A stretch of 64,000 bases of DNA from Rhyacophila brunnea (taxonomy: Eukaryota; Arthropoda; Insecta; Trichoptera; Rhyacophilidae), in the NCBI GenBank assembly GCA_022495005.1, contig JAGYXB010001414.1, forward strand, positions 1,922,001 to 1,986,000, in the 5' to 3' direction. The notes under the pieces were generated by a model that saw only the letters and a list, made by a program, of their open reading frames with translations, had not been told where the DNA came from and did not search any database. The number at the start of each line of letters is the position of its first letter. Positions within the stretch are counted from its first letter, which is position 1. Below, one piece after another: positions 51,410-62,285 of the stretch. The position numbers and the translations under genes were made by a program.

Positions 51410-52325
51410 AAGTTCAAATTCAAATCAATTTATTTTACATACCGTGAACTTTACAAATTATAATTTTAAGTCGTTCACAACATGACACTTAAAACAAAGA
51501 AATAGTATTATACAGTGTACCTAAAGAAGAAATAAATATAATATGCAGTATCACAAAAACAGTATGAAAAGTAAACCCTTTACTGCATGATTTTTTTTGA
51601 AAATTTTTATTTTTTCTTGGTGCCAAAATGCCTCGTGAATGAAGGAAAATAATAAAATTCTTTTTTTTCGAAAATTCCGTTAAATTTTGTATGTTACTGC
51701 GTGGTGTTGCAGATTTACGACATTAGGAAATCTTACATTTCAGTATGACAAAATACAAAACCAAATGATAACAATTATAAAAAACTAATGTTTTTTTTTT
51801 ACAAATTTATTTACAAATGCGGATTTTTGCGTACATACGAATTCGTCAACTGTCAAAACAGAAATGCAGAGACTATAATGCAGAAATGCTTTATTTCTTG
51901 AAATATCCAAACAAAATCGGTAAAGAAGGATGTGTATTGTATAACAGTTTTCTAGGCATCGAAAAAGGATATTATTTGATAATTTACACAGGTGGCATTA
52001 TGACGACACTATGCAGTAAAGGGGTAAAACGTACCTTCAAAAATTATAAAAAATATAAATTATAAAACGTGGAAGCACACCAAATGAGCTAGGTGGACCT
52101 AATTTTTTTTTAAGAATTTATATAACAACGCCCAACTATACACTCATCCTCACATAGGTGGAATATATCAACATCCGAAGCGATTTGTTTGAACAGAGTT
52201 ATTGCCCTCCCAATTGGCATCACCAATGACAGGTTAGTTTTTCTCCTTAGGAGAACAATCAACTGATGCTCCCGATTTTTAAGATAGTTATCAGGGAAAC
52301 ACAAGGATGGCAGAGCTCTCATTTA
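51410..52325 (-). mobile_element. Jockey/CR1-type LINE 3' end, split by a MITE
   Basis: On the minus strand the coding part at 52110-52322 has NREHQLIVLLRRKTNLSLVM, then PIGRAITLFKQI and SDVDIFHL. This is close to the copy at 9700-9897, which has DIDIFHL and the same PIGRAITLF block. The 3' UTR continues at 52030-52100 and then at 51410-51571, interrupted by a 450-bp insertion. The shared UTR words are TTTAAG-CGTTCACA and AAGAAATA-TATTA. The two copies have drifted, so both insertions are old. Confidence 0.6.
51576..52024. mobile_element. piggyBac-like MITE inserted in the LINE 3' UTR
   Basis: The terminal inverted repeats are CCCTTTACTGCAT (51576-51588) and ATGCAGTAAAGGG (52011-52023), 13 bp and perfect. 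Flanks are TAAA on both sides (51572-51575 and 52025-52028), with one extra G at the right. Ends in CCC...GGG next to a 4-bp duplication fit piggyBac; TAAA is a variant of the usual TTAA. No transposase is present. An 82-codon frame (51817-52065) overlaps the right TIR and is not a gene. Confidence 0.62.
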
Positions 52326-53104
52326 CACTACGTAAAGTTGTTGTATATAATATATTAAAATACCTGTAAACTGCTTAGAATTTTAGAAATATCTATACGA
52401 TACGAATTTGTATTTTTATTATGAGGGAATAAATTGTCGAATAACTTGAATAAAAACTACAAAATTGGATTTTTAATGTCAACACTACATTTTTCAGTTA
52501 ATAAAAAATTGTGGCCTTGTCGAATTTTATTATCAATTTCGCTTGTGTTAGCTTTGATCGTTAGACAGTAATTGTAGGCACGTATCCAGAAATGAGTTCC
52601 AGTTGTTAACGTACCATTAACACCATCGACTTACGCGGCATTCGTAACTCTGCCTAATTGCCCTAATTGATTGTCAATAGTAATTATTATTTTCTTATAC
52701 TGCTGAACAAAGTTGTCTACCGATTTCCGCACTGTCAAAAATATATATTATTTGTTAACTTATACTATATAATTTCGTAAAATAAATATTTATGTAGGTG
52801 CCGATATCGCCGAAATAATAAGATTTGTGAAATATTCATCAGGGACGAACTATTGATAAGAGAGTTGTATTTTATTCATTGCTAATAAAAAAAATGCCAC
52901 TAGCTTAACTTGAAAAAAAAGGAATATAACTCACTATTTTTTTTTCAACGGATAATTCACAAGATTAAGGAATGTAACATTTTAATTATTGAACATAGGA
53001 AAAACTACTATTGGCGATCGGCTTTTGTATTTTAAATCAAAGTAGGTACATATTACTTTAATTACTAACCGACCTCACGGATCACTCCAAATTTTTTTTG
53101 TTGC
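52326..53104. other. AT-rich stretch, unassigned
   Basis: Nothing supported. Confidence 0.5.
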
Positions 53105-53240
53105 CATCGCCAGTGCCAGTAGCTCAATTTGGAAAGCGCTTCAGAGAGTATTAAAAGCCATTAGTTTTTGTCGCAATTAAGTATGACGCCTTTAACATAG
53201 TGGTCTATAAAAAGATTTTTTCTATTGGTTATAATATATT
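53105..53240 (+). mobile_element. SINE family B, diverged
   Basis: GCCAGTAGCTCAATTTGGAA and AGCGCTTCAGAGAG give a clear A-box. The B-box is lost, but GACGCC... and AAAGATTTTTTCTATTGGTT keep the family 3' part. Confidence 0.5.
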
Positions 53241-53715
53241 TTCTCAGAAGCGTTTTCAAAATTATGTAAGTATGTTAAAAACATTGTATTAAGAATGTTC
53301 AGTAGTACCTACTCTATAATATGTCTTCTTTCCATATTCGAATTCTTAGAAAATTATAATATCTCCATGCGACATTTGAGCGTTAAATAGGCATACTATT
53401 TTAGAAGATTTGTTATTATTCATTTAGTGTTTTCAAAATTATGTGTGAATATAAATGAAATTTTAAAAAAACTCTTATTTTGGTACATGCATAAATATTT
53501 TGTAATAAATAGTTATTTTTTAATGAAACATGAAGTGGGTTTTAAGTGCTGATGATTCAAAACACTTATAACAGATAGACAGTTAATATAAATATTTCTA
53601 ACATATTTATACACTAACTATTATTGAAGCATGAATAGAAAAACCTGTGTTTGTATAAAAATCGATTTACAATCAGTATTCTAATTTAATTCTGAAGTTA
53701 AACAAACTACCAGTT
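53241..53715. other. AT-rich stretch, unassigned
   Basis: Nothing supported. Confidence 0.5.
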
Positions 53716-53973
53716 CAGTGGGTCTATTATATACACAAGGCGGCTATCGGCGGCAGTTTATCATATTCATGTATTTAGGTATTATAACTGTTACAATAAG
53801 TTAGTCTATTTCGCTTTAAAAGTTAACACAGCCAAGAGAGAAGTTTGTTACAATATAGGACTTTTTGACAGTTTAGACGGTCAACTTATTGTAACAATTA
53901 ACCGCCTCAATATTATGATAACCTACCGTCGATAGGCGCTGATAGCCACCTCGTGTATAGAATGGATCCACCG
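53716..53973. mobile_element. MITE with ~95-bp terminal inverted repeats
   Basis: The left arm reads CAGTGGGTCTATTATATACA, CAAGGCGGCTATCGGCGGCA and further in TGTTACAATAAGTTAGTCT. The right arm, inverted, has CGGTGGATCCATTCTATACA, CGAGGTGGCTATCAGCGCC and TGTTACAATAAGTTGACCGT. The arms pair over nearly the whole element, leaving a short centre. No transposase frame. No clear target duplication, so the superfamily is undecided. Confidence 0.65.
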
Positions 53974-54426
53974 GTCTATAATTATAATTTGTAATGTTAA
54001 AAATTAGCTGATAATCTATCAGCAACATCATTTTGACAGCTATTTAATTATAATACTGAAGCTTGACAAATGCTTTATTTTACGCGTGAATATTTCGTCA
54101 TTCAATAATTCAAAATAAAGAAATCAATTAGGTTTAATTTCATTCTTCACTGCGTCATCGGCTTACGTTTATTCAAATACATTAAAAATGGCTTTTGGAC
54201 CCGTTATCGCATTTTCACAAAGATTGCGTATTTTCTGAAATCCAAAAAAAACATTAGATAGGTAAGTGAGTATTAATGTTGTATTCTTAAAGCATCTTCA
54301 GATAATTTTAGTGTTTTTTAAGAACGGTGTTAGTACAGTTACTACAGTGTTGAAATGGTAAGAAAACAATTTATAAGGTTTTCGAAGAACTTCTTTATAA
54401 TAATCACTCCTCATCACTGCCAGAGC

Positions 54427-54481
54427 CGAGTTAACTCGTTAAAGCAAATATGTCGCAGCAGGCCATGGACGAGTTAACTCG
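54427..54481. repeat. Two copies of the palindrome CGAGTTAACTCG
   Basis: Exact 12-mers at 54427-54438 and 54470-54481, 43 bp apart start to start. The sequence between contains GGCCATGG. This may be the arm of an unrecognised inverted repeat. Confidence 0.7.
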
Positions 54482-54519
54482 TGCGTTCTTGTAAATGTCA
54501 TAACTTCTAAATAAACTGA

Positions 54520-54638
54520 CAGTTATCACAGTTTAGACAGCTAATTTATTGTAAAAATTATAATACTCAATACAAAAATATGATAAACTACCGTCGATAG
54601 CCGCCGATAGCCGCATTGTGTATAGAATAGACCCACTG
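54520..54638. mobile_element. Half copy of the long-TIR MITE
   Basis: It matches the right arm of the element at 53716-53973: CAGTTTAGACAG, TTATTGTAA-AATTA, ATGATAAACTACCGTCGATA, GCCGCCGATAGCCGC and TGTGTATAGAATAGACCCAC. Its terminal TAGACCCACTG is closer to the left-arm terminus than the right arm of the full copy is. The partner arm is missing. Confidence 0.6.
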
Positions 54639-54752
54639 GTGTGGATAACCTTTCTATAATTAGGTGTCTAAAAACAAAAACAAATTATTAGTAATAATGG
54701 GTGGCGTCATGCGTCAGTCCATGATGATGTATGTGCTTAGAGAGAGAGGCTA

Positions 54753-55331
54753 TACGTAGTTGGGACAATAATGTTCCAGATACCGCCCGAGAATAAAGGT
54801 TTTGTGGCAGAGCCGTATGGATCTCGTCAGCGTGATTAACCCTTCCTCATTCTGCAATGATGCAAAAATGCGATCAATGCACTGTATATTTCATATGGTG
54901 AAATGCATGAGAAGTAACTTTAGGCCACGAGAATTAGTGAGACCTTGTGTTTGCCAAGTTAATTTGACAGGGTGAAGTAAGTTATTATTTACTCGTAGAC
55001 GCAACTTATCTAAATAAAAAGCATCTCTCTTCAAAAAATGATAACTTTTTATTAACATAAATATAGCCCATTTTAGTATCTCACTAATCACGATTGTCAA
55101 TATCGATTAGTAAATAATATTGTGAATTTTAAGTACATACCGTCACTGTTCTGGCAGAAGACGCTAATTCGAAAAAATGACGTATTGAGTTAGTTATACC
55201 AAAATGTTCCTTATTTAAAACTTTACCGTCTGGAAACCTTCTTAATAAATAAACAGTCTTTATTTTAAAGTCATCCTTTGTACTATTACTTAATAAACTC
55301 ACATGATAGACCATTTCAAACATTTTAACAA
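54753..55331 (-). pseudogene. Two-exon coding relic of unknown function
   Basis: Exon 1 (55331-55141) begins after a TTTGAAG acceptor and contains MFEMVYHVSLLSNSTKDDF, then YLLRRFPDGKVLNKEHFGIT and HFFELASSARTVT. It ends at a GTATGT donor (55140-55135) in phase 0. A 112-bp intron ends in a TTTTTTGAAG acceptor, and exon 2 opens at 55028 in the same phase. It reads RDAFYLDKLRLRVNNNLLHP and WQTQGLTNSRGLKLLLMHFT, then meets TGA at 54893-54891. After that stop the same frame stays open for 46 codons, with FASLQNEEGLITLTRSIRLC and ILGRYLEHYCPNYV. Balanced residue use and matching splice phases suggest real coding ancestry. I do not recognise the family. The TGA may be the true end. Confidence 0.4.
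55029..55140 (-). other. Putative 112-bp intron
   Basis: Starts GTATGTACTT and ends TTTTTTGAAG on the minus strand. AT-rich, with in-frame stops. Both exons keep phase 0 across it. Confidence 0.4.
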
Positions 55332-55375
55332 CTTCAAAGTCAAATTACTCAAAACCAGTATTCTCCAGTTAGTGC

Positions 55376-55580
55376 ATTATGCCAGATCAGAGACGATACT
55401 ATGTACAATACGTGGCGGTGGTCTTTCATCCGGGATTTCCGGGTTCGATTCCCGGTGAGGTCACAATATATTTGTGTGACTTTTTCAAAGCATGGGTTTG
55501 TGATTGTTTCACTTCTATTACTAAAATATACTACTGTTTCACTACACTACTGCCATTAGGCGTGTTCGCCTATTGTTGTA
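55376..55580 (+). mobile_element. SINE family C, best body
   Basis: The B-box GGTTCGATTCC (55442-55452) sits in TCCGGGTTCGATTCCCGG. After it come TGAGGTCACAATATATTTGT, GCATGGGTTTGTGATTG, TTTCACTTCTATTACTAAAA and CTGTTTCACTACACTACTG. The A-box region is less clear. It lies 45 bp upstream of the first exon of the relic gene. Confidence 0.7.
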
Positions 55581-55999
55581 TTATACAGAATAATATAGGT
55601 ATGTAATTACTAATTACCGAAAAATGTCCTAATGTTTAAGTAATTAGTAGTCTCAAATAATAACGAAATGAAAATATTAGGTGTATGTACCTATTTACGT
55701 ATTGCTGCAAATGCGATAGGAATTTCTTTTGAATTCATATGGTAACACATGTAAAACAAATCTGCCGTAGAAAGGCTACTACAGTTAACAAGTTTAATCA
55801 TTACCAGACCAAAATAATATCAAAATCATTGTTAATATTTTAAATTAGTGGGTAGTTACAGTTATGTTGTACTAATCTTATTTCAGGATATCGATATGGA
55901 GTTGTTTATTCCAAAAATATCATAAATTGACTGGTTGTCTCTATCGGATACATTTAGTTATCGATTGCTTGTCTCTTTTACCCCTGCTTTATAAAGCCC
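55581..55999. other. AT-rich stretch, unassigned
   Basis: Nothing supported. Confidence 0.5.
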
Positions 56000-56600
56000 A
56001 TGTTCTAAAGGCCAAATTGTAAAGAGGTCGCAAGATGGTTTCCAGTTTCCTGTTTGCTCAGAAGCTCCTTATTCAAAGATATATTCAAGGATTAAGTATT
56101 CCCTTCTGCTGAGGCTGAATATTTATTAACCATTATCACAGCATATTCCTTTGTGTTCTGCGCATACGTTAATCCTGGTTTTTGATCCCGGTCATTGTGA
56201 ATAACGAATTAGGTAACTCAGCTGTTCGTGCGACTTCGGGAGAGAGAAATTAACTTCATTAGCAGTTCGGCCGCGTCCGAAATATTTTAGGAAAAAACAA
56301 CACAGCTTCTCTTAATATTACAAAACCGAAACAATGGAAAAATAATAATTAGATCTACTTTCTTTGTGGAGCAATTTCGAGGCAAGAGTGCCATTAAAAC
56401 GCTACGAGAGATTTAATGTTTTTTTGGAGCGGATTTAAGAGGTTTATTTGATGATTTACGATGTTTGTCAGATCTCGGACAAAAGCCTGATTTACGCCAG
56501 GGGGAGTGGAAATAATTGAATCGCATATTTAATGGTTTAAAATAAAACACTAATCTATGCGCTCATTATTTTTATGGAATAAATGTTATCGTCTCAATTA
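56000..56600. other. Non-repetitive block of balanced composition
   Basis: Composition departs from the AT-rich flanks, yet there are no repeats, no open frames of note and no tRNA-like heads. Several homeodomain-like TAAT/ATTA words occur (for example TAATTGAATCG and TTTAATGG near 56512-56535). This is the kind of texture a conserved non-coding element can have. No comparison was possible. Confidence 0.25.
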
Positions 56601-59600
56601 AATGAAAAACGAAGTTTACCTAGTTGAGTTAGCCTACGAATCAGATCATTTTTACCGACATGTGCCTTGCTTTACAACATTTCCAAGCTCTATATTATAA
56701 TATAATCATCTTCGTTGACCCTCTTATTGCGGTTACGCTCTATTAGAACAGGGCTGGGGAATCCTTTTATGCTTAGGTGCTAAAAACTGCAAACATACGT
56801 AAAATAATGGGTGGTAATGAAAATAAAAAGTAGGTATTGATAAAAAATTAACTTTCCTTGAAAAATATTTTTTCTGTCCATCTGGTTTTCTGCCTAAAAT
56901 GAAAAAAAATCCGTAAAAGATTTTATCGTAAAGCTTTTTAAGCTCTGAGAATAGGAGTAGGGTATTGTTGTAATAGTCCAGGGTTATTTTATTGTTTATT
57001 GGAAGAAATATACTATCTTGTTCTTTTCTTTCTTTTCAAGCAATATACATTTATATATAAATTCTAGCTCATTTATCATTTGTTCCAGTTTAAAAAAACT
57101 TATTACCTATTATTAAGTCACTGTTTCATTATTCAAAATTTGATTAGGGTTTTATTACTAGAAGTTACTGTTGTATTTTATCCCGTTATAAAAAATAATA
57201 AGTTTCTCTACAAATGGACCACATTCTTGAGACACAGAAATTCTCTTTTGAAAATCCACGGTCCATAAAAATAGACTGAATAGTGCACAAAGAGCTTACA
57301 GGGACGCTTATAAGTAATTGTGTTCAACTCAAATGCTCGAAAGCTTTTCACATTTTCTTCCCCTTACAAAGTTTAACTTGCCCAGATATGTAATCGTCCG
57401 GAAGGCCGTGGATTTTCTACTCAGTGACGTGAATAATAATATGAAAATAGACAATTGAAATATACCTACAAAACATACTATTTTATGTATCTTAATTTAT
57501 TTATTTATATGGAAACTTGACATGACAACCACGATTGCAATGTTAATATAAAAGCTAGTAAGCATTTAAGGAAGGATTTTGTCGTTTTAAATAAAAAATG
57601 TACATACGTCTAAATTATATTATGCATATTTATAGCTAAGTATAGTGTGAAAAATATTTTTCAATATACATATACACATAATGCGAATGATTCATATTGT
57701 AATTTCTACAAAGAAAGAAGATAACTGTTGTAAAAATGATATAAAAATTAAAAAATACTTTGATTTTAGTATTACATCTACAAAATTACCAGGTGGCAGT
57801 GCCTTCTGTCAACATTCTTGTCGATAATAATATTTTTATATCATAAGCGAAGCAATATAATATGTAGGTCAACAATATTATTTACTAAATAACGCCTCGA
57901 TTTGAATACCTATAATAAAGATTGGTTGGTATATATTTTGATAAAGCCGGTGTATTTTACGTGAGTTTCATTGGTATTGTCTTAAATAATGTTTATAAAA
58001 ATAACGTAACTTTACCACAATACAGTGAATGGGTTAAAAAAGCGTTTGAGCGCAATACTCGTAGGTGAAATGAGAAGGATTCAACGTGGGTGGTCTATTT
58101 ATGCCGATCGCGCAACAAAGACGGAAACTCTTTCGCATGAAAATTTACGTGCGTCATAGTGAGACAGGTTATTGTTAGTTATGCATACCTTTTGCAAGCA
58201 GAGATAGTGTATGTGTGTGCCTGTGAGGGTGTATGTAGACAGATAGATGTTATATGATTATTTTTATCATTAAAATGTAATCTGATATGTGCCATTTTTC
58301 AATATTTCACAGGTTTAATATATTTTTTATTTTATTTTAAGCTTTTTACTTTTTTACAAAATTATTATTAAATGACTTATCTAATCGGTATTGTGACTAT
58401 TCGTTATAATTGCATGTTTCTGTTACCGGGTGTTACTTATAATAGATTTTTGTCACTATAAGCTTAGTTACCCATACATTTTTTTGTAATATTTTATATT
58501 ATAAGAACCATATCTATGGTGTGTATAGATTTTAGACAAAATTTGATATTGACCATTATCACTGAATACCGCATTAAACCATTTTTTTTTAAATATTTTT
58601 CTAAACATAATTTGGGCCAGTATGTTTTTAAAATTATAACATATTTTAATTAGAGCTTAAAATTACTAATGGAAATATTTTTTTATAACACACATAGGTA
58701 ATAGAAAATAGCACGGCACTGTTTTTTGCTGAAGACTAACAAGCTTAATTTATCGCACAGACTTAATACTGAATATCTTTTATCCATTTATTTTTTAACA
58801 TATATTATAATATTATAATTTGTATGATAAATTATTGCATTGTACGCTATATTACATTCATACAGATTATCCTTAATGAAATGATATATATATATTTATA
58901 TATATATATACGTAGTATGCGATAAATCGTTATAATATTGGAATTTATTAGGTACTCATAAAAGATAAAGTTTTATGGATTTATTCTACGGTAAAAACAG
59001 CTTATATGGGTTTAAAATATAATATATTTTAAATATAATTGGTATTTAAATGTGTTGGTTATAAAAAACAGAAAAGTCTAACTATTAAATACGTTATTTA
59101 TGCTATTAATCTTTCAGACTTCTTTGAACGATAAATCTTGGAAACGTTTTAGTAGACTAAAAATTTGCTCTTGCTGCAAGTTTAATGAAATTCTATTGAA
59201 GTGAATTTACGTAAACCACAAACCAGCATACTTCATTGAAAACTATTGAGCAAACAGAAAGATATCGATTAGGTGCTTCTTAGTGTGAACGTATATTACA
59301 TTACGGCGTCGTGTGACGTCAGACCGTCGCATGGCGTCACAAAGAAGAGCCTACTGTATAAATAAATGACACGCATATCAAAATTTTCCATACAAAAGTA
59401 AAGTGCAAATTGGATAATATTCTATTATATTTTACGGCGTAGTACGACAGTTTGTATTTTAAATTGGGTTCGAGTTACCTTTTCAATGATACGTTATACG
59501 ATTATTTGTGAAATGAAAACATTTATGTTTATTTGGACAACGCCTCATCGTTTCATACAATAATTGAAGGTCACAGTTAGACGAGTTTTTTGCGTATATT

Positions 59601-59619
59601 ATTTGATGTATTGATTATA
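56601..59619. other. AT-rich stretch with small mixed blocks
   Basis: Mixed blocks at about 57230-57430 and 58040-58250 resemble the 56000-56600 block in texture. A (TA)n run lies at 58885-58910. No gene supported. Confidence 0.45.
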
Positions 59620-61560
59620 TTATACTACTGTAGGCCTCCGAATCCTCGGCTAGCTCCGGGCCTGGAGTGGAGGTACATTCGAATGTCGGAAGAACAGGTA
59701 GGCACAATATTATAGCCAAATAAAAAGAACTATTCACTGTATCAAGTCAATTTATTAGGTTCCGCGACCACCAAAAGTTATAAAGTTCGAATTATGAAAG
59801 TCGGAAACCACAAAATATTAAAAAAAGTCTTATTTATTATATAATAACTAATTATATAAACCAACACATTTATTATTTAATTATTTAAGCACTAATTTAT
59901 TTTTTTATCGGTAGTCGAGATTACGCGAGCACGGGGCACTGTGTCGAAAAGGTTGGAAACCCGGTCCAATAAAACAGAAATTATAACGCGGATGAAATGG
60001 CTAAGTCGCTGCCTGACACTTCGCCTAACGGTCAGATTGACAGTAGGTATAGGGGTGTAGGTATCAACCGGTGGGTATTATGGACCTCAGCGAGTACCTC
60101 CCCTCAAGTCCCTCGAAGACTTGTATATCGAAATGTGAGAAAAATTATACCGCCGACCGTCGCAGGTTCGGGGCAGTAAGAGCAGAAAACGACTGATGCT
60201 GGATTCTAAAATCACGGGTTTTTATACAGATCTGACCGATTTCATCCCCTTGTCCAACGTTTCGGGGGGTGCGAAAATCTGTAACGGTTTCACTATGAAG
60301 ATTGGCGGAAATCGTGCCGTGGCCGATTATCCGCAACATCCATGTGAAAACCGGTTACGCCAAATTATAGGTCTTAGGCGGCACCTCCTGATGGGCGGAA
60401 CCGCCCTCGCGTCACTTACGTTTTTCTGGTACCTCCTGGTACTGAGAGTACGTACCTTCAGAAGCAGTAGCGCCCTGTTTCTGGCCCAGCCAAGCGAAAA
60501 ATGTACGTACGAAGGAGTGCTTGGTATCAACGGCTTCGTCGTCAAATTGCCTATCGATACAGCACACCCCCCGTGTGGTGACATTCCTCATGGCTGAGGG
60601 AGGACCGTCACAGAGGCGGCCGGCCCCGTGGGCTCTAGCGGCGTGACGGTGCCTCTCACTCAGAAACAAGGGCACTCCTGAGTTAGCCTGGATGGTAAGG
60701 CTTCATATGCCAGTGGTCAAATTGGCATATTCGTGGCACCAAGCCTACGATAGCGCATACCAATCCTTCGGCCAACTACCGTTGGAGGGCCAATCTTTGA
60801 GGCACTCCGACGGCCTGAATACCTCCTCGACGTTGGTCTCAGAATATGAAATCGGTAGGTCATTAATTTATTTATAACATGAAAGTTTAATATTAATTGA
60901 TATCTAGAGGGAACGTTACTTAAATTGAATATATCTGCGTGCCTGTCGCGCAATCTTTCCTACCTTAACATCTAATACAGCTCGGTGTCGCCACCGGCAC
61001 ATACTTACGACTAGTTGACGGATGTTATTCTGTCAACCAGACATATAGGCAGTAATAATTGTTTAGTACATACTCATACTTCGCCGATCAAAGATTTCCC
61101 GCGCCTTATTCCAGTACGCGGTCTCCTTGATCGACCAAAATCATCGATCCGATTCTCCCGTCGCGCGTGAGCGTGACGCCGTCATATACGCGAGCGAGAG
61201 GGGCTCTGTCTCTGCAGAGTGGCAAATCGGATCGCGAAATCGGTTTCAAACACGTACGACAGAGACGCCGTCGTACGTCAGAGCAGGAAAGCTGCCGGAA
61301 TACCGATTCGGAAACGCCGCGCGCGGAACAGCCGTAGCTATTACAAATCGAATTTTAGTATGGAAATTGATTACGCGGGATCGTGATTGAAATCGGATCG
61401 ATGGTTGCCCTACGTGTTGCTATACTTTGTGATTGCACATATGTGCAAATGGAAGTTTTCGCAACAGGACCTATGAGCATATGTTAACAATCATTGCGCC
61501 TCGTACGTGCGATGCGTGGTGACATCGAGCTATTACAATACAACTTAATTACCTTATTTA
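59620..61560. repeat. GC/CpG-rich, retroelement-like region
   Basis: From 59620 the composition changes abruptly. Overlapping frames of 60-130 codons exist on both strands, which shows base composition rather than genes. The longest (60196-60597 plus, 133 codons) has no recognisable domain. GC-rich leaders and UTRs of non-LTR elements in AT-rich insect genomes look like this. I could not find LTR pairs or an RT domain. The part at 61080-61400 is the most CpG-dense. Confidence 0.35.
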
Positions 61561-62115
61561 CTATGTACTATAACGCCCATCCATAAGTCTCCTTTTATTA
61601 TTCTCATTAGTCCTTGCATGTTGTTACATTATTTTATCTATTACATCACAATTTATATTTCATATTTACACTTACAATTCAGATCATATTTTCCATCCTA
61701 TTTAATTTAATTATCCCCTTATCTAAACATATTTAATTCAAATTTTTATCCTATACTTTATTACCTATTACCTATACTCATGGTCAGTGACCGACTTATT
61801 CATCCGCAGTTCACCCTGAGAAGTCGTGGGACCTGTCAGAGCAAACTGCGGGACTTATACACATGAAATATGTCGCATGCTTTTGTTCGGCCTTGCCGGG
61901 GTCGTCATCATTACGCCGGTGGCGCATTGACTACCAGGGTCAGACCGAGCGGCTGGGGAGCACTACTCCTTATGGGAGCGCCCCCCACAGGGGCGGAAAA
62001 ATCAGTGCGTGACAAATCCCCCCAACCAAAGCAAAACCACCGCCAGGATCTGACCTCAACTAGCCACCGGCCCCCCCTCGGCTCCGCCTCACGAAACAAA
62101 ACATGCTCAAAAAAA
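61561..62115 (+). mobile_element. Possible retroelement 3' end with poly(A)
   Basis: An AT-rich lead-in to about 61790 is followed by a GC-rich tract (61860-62095) that ends in ACATGCTC and a run of about 13 A, after which AT-rich DNA resumes. A GC-rich body ending in poly(A) fits a LINE or SINE 3' end. No coding relic is recognised. Confidence 0.35.
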
Positions 62116-62285
62116 AAAAAAATTAATGATAAAACGTACAAAAGAAAATACCTAAAATAATTCGTAACACTACGGCATGCACATGACAGTGAGGGGTAAT
62201 TATGTTTTATATTTATTATTTGCCCAGAGTCGGGTGCAAGAATATGGGAGAAGAAAAACAAAGAGAAATTTTATACAATGCAATT
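62116..62285. other. Short AT-rich spacer
   Basis: Nothing supported. Confidence 0.5.

Noticed and set aside
51817..52065. An 82-codon plus-strand frame
   Set aside because: It spans the right TIR of the MITE and runs into the LINE 3' UTR.
60196..60597. A 133-codon frame in GC-rich sequence
   Set aside because: Similarly long frames lie on the opposite strand. There is no recognised domain, so base composition explains it.
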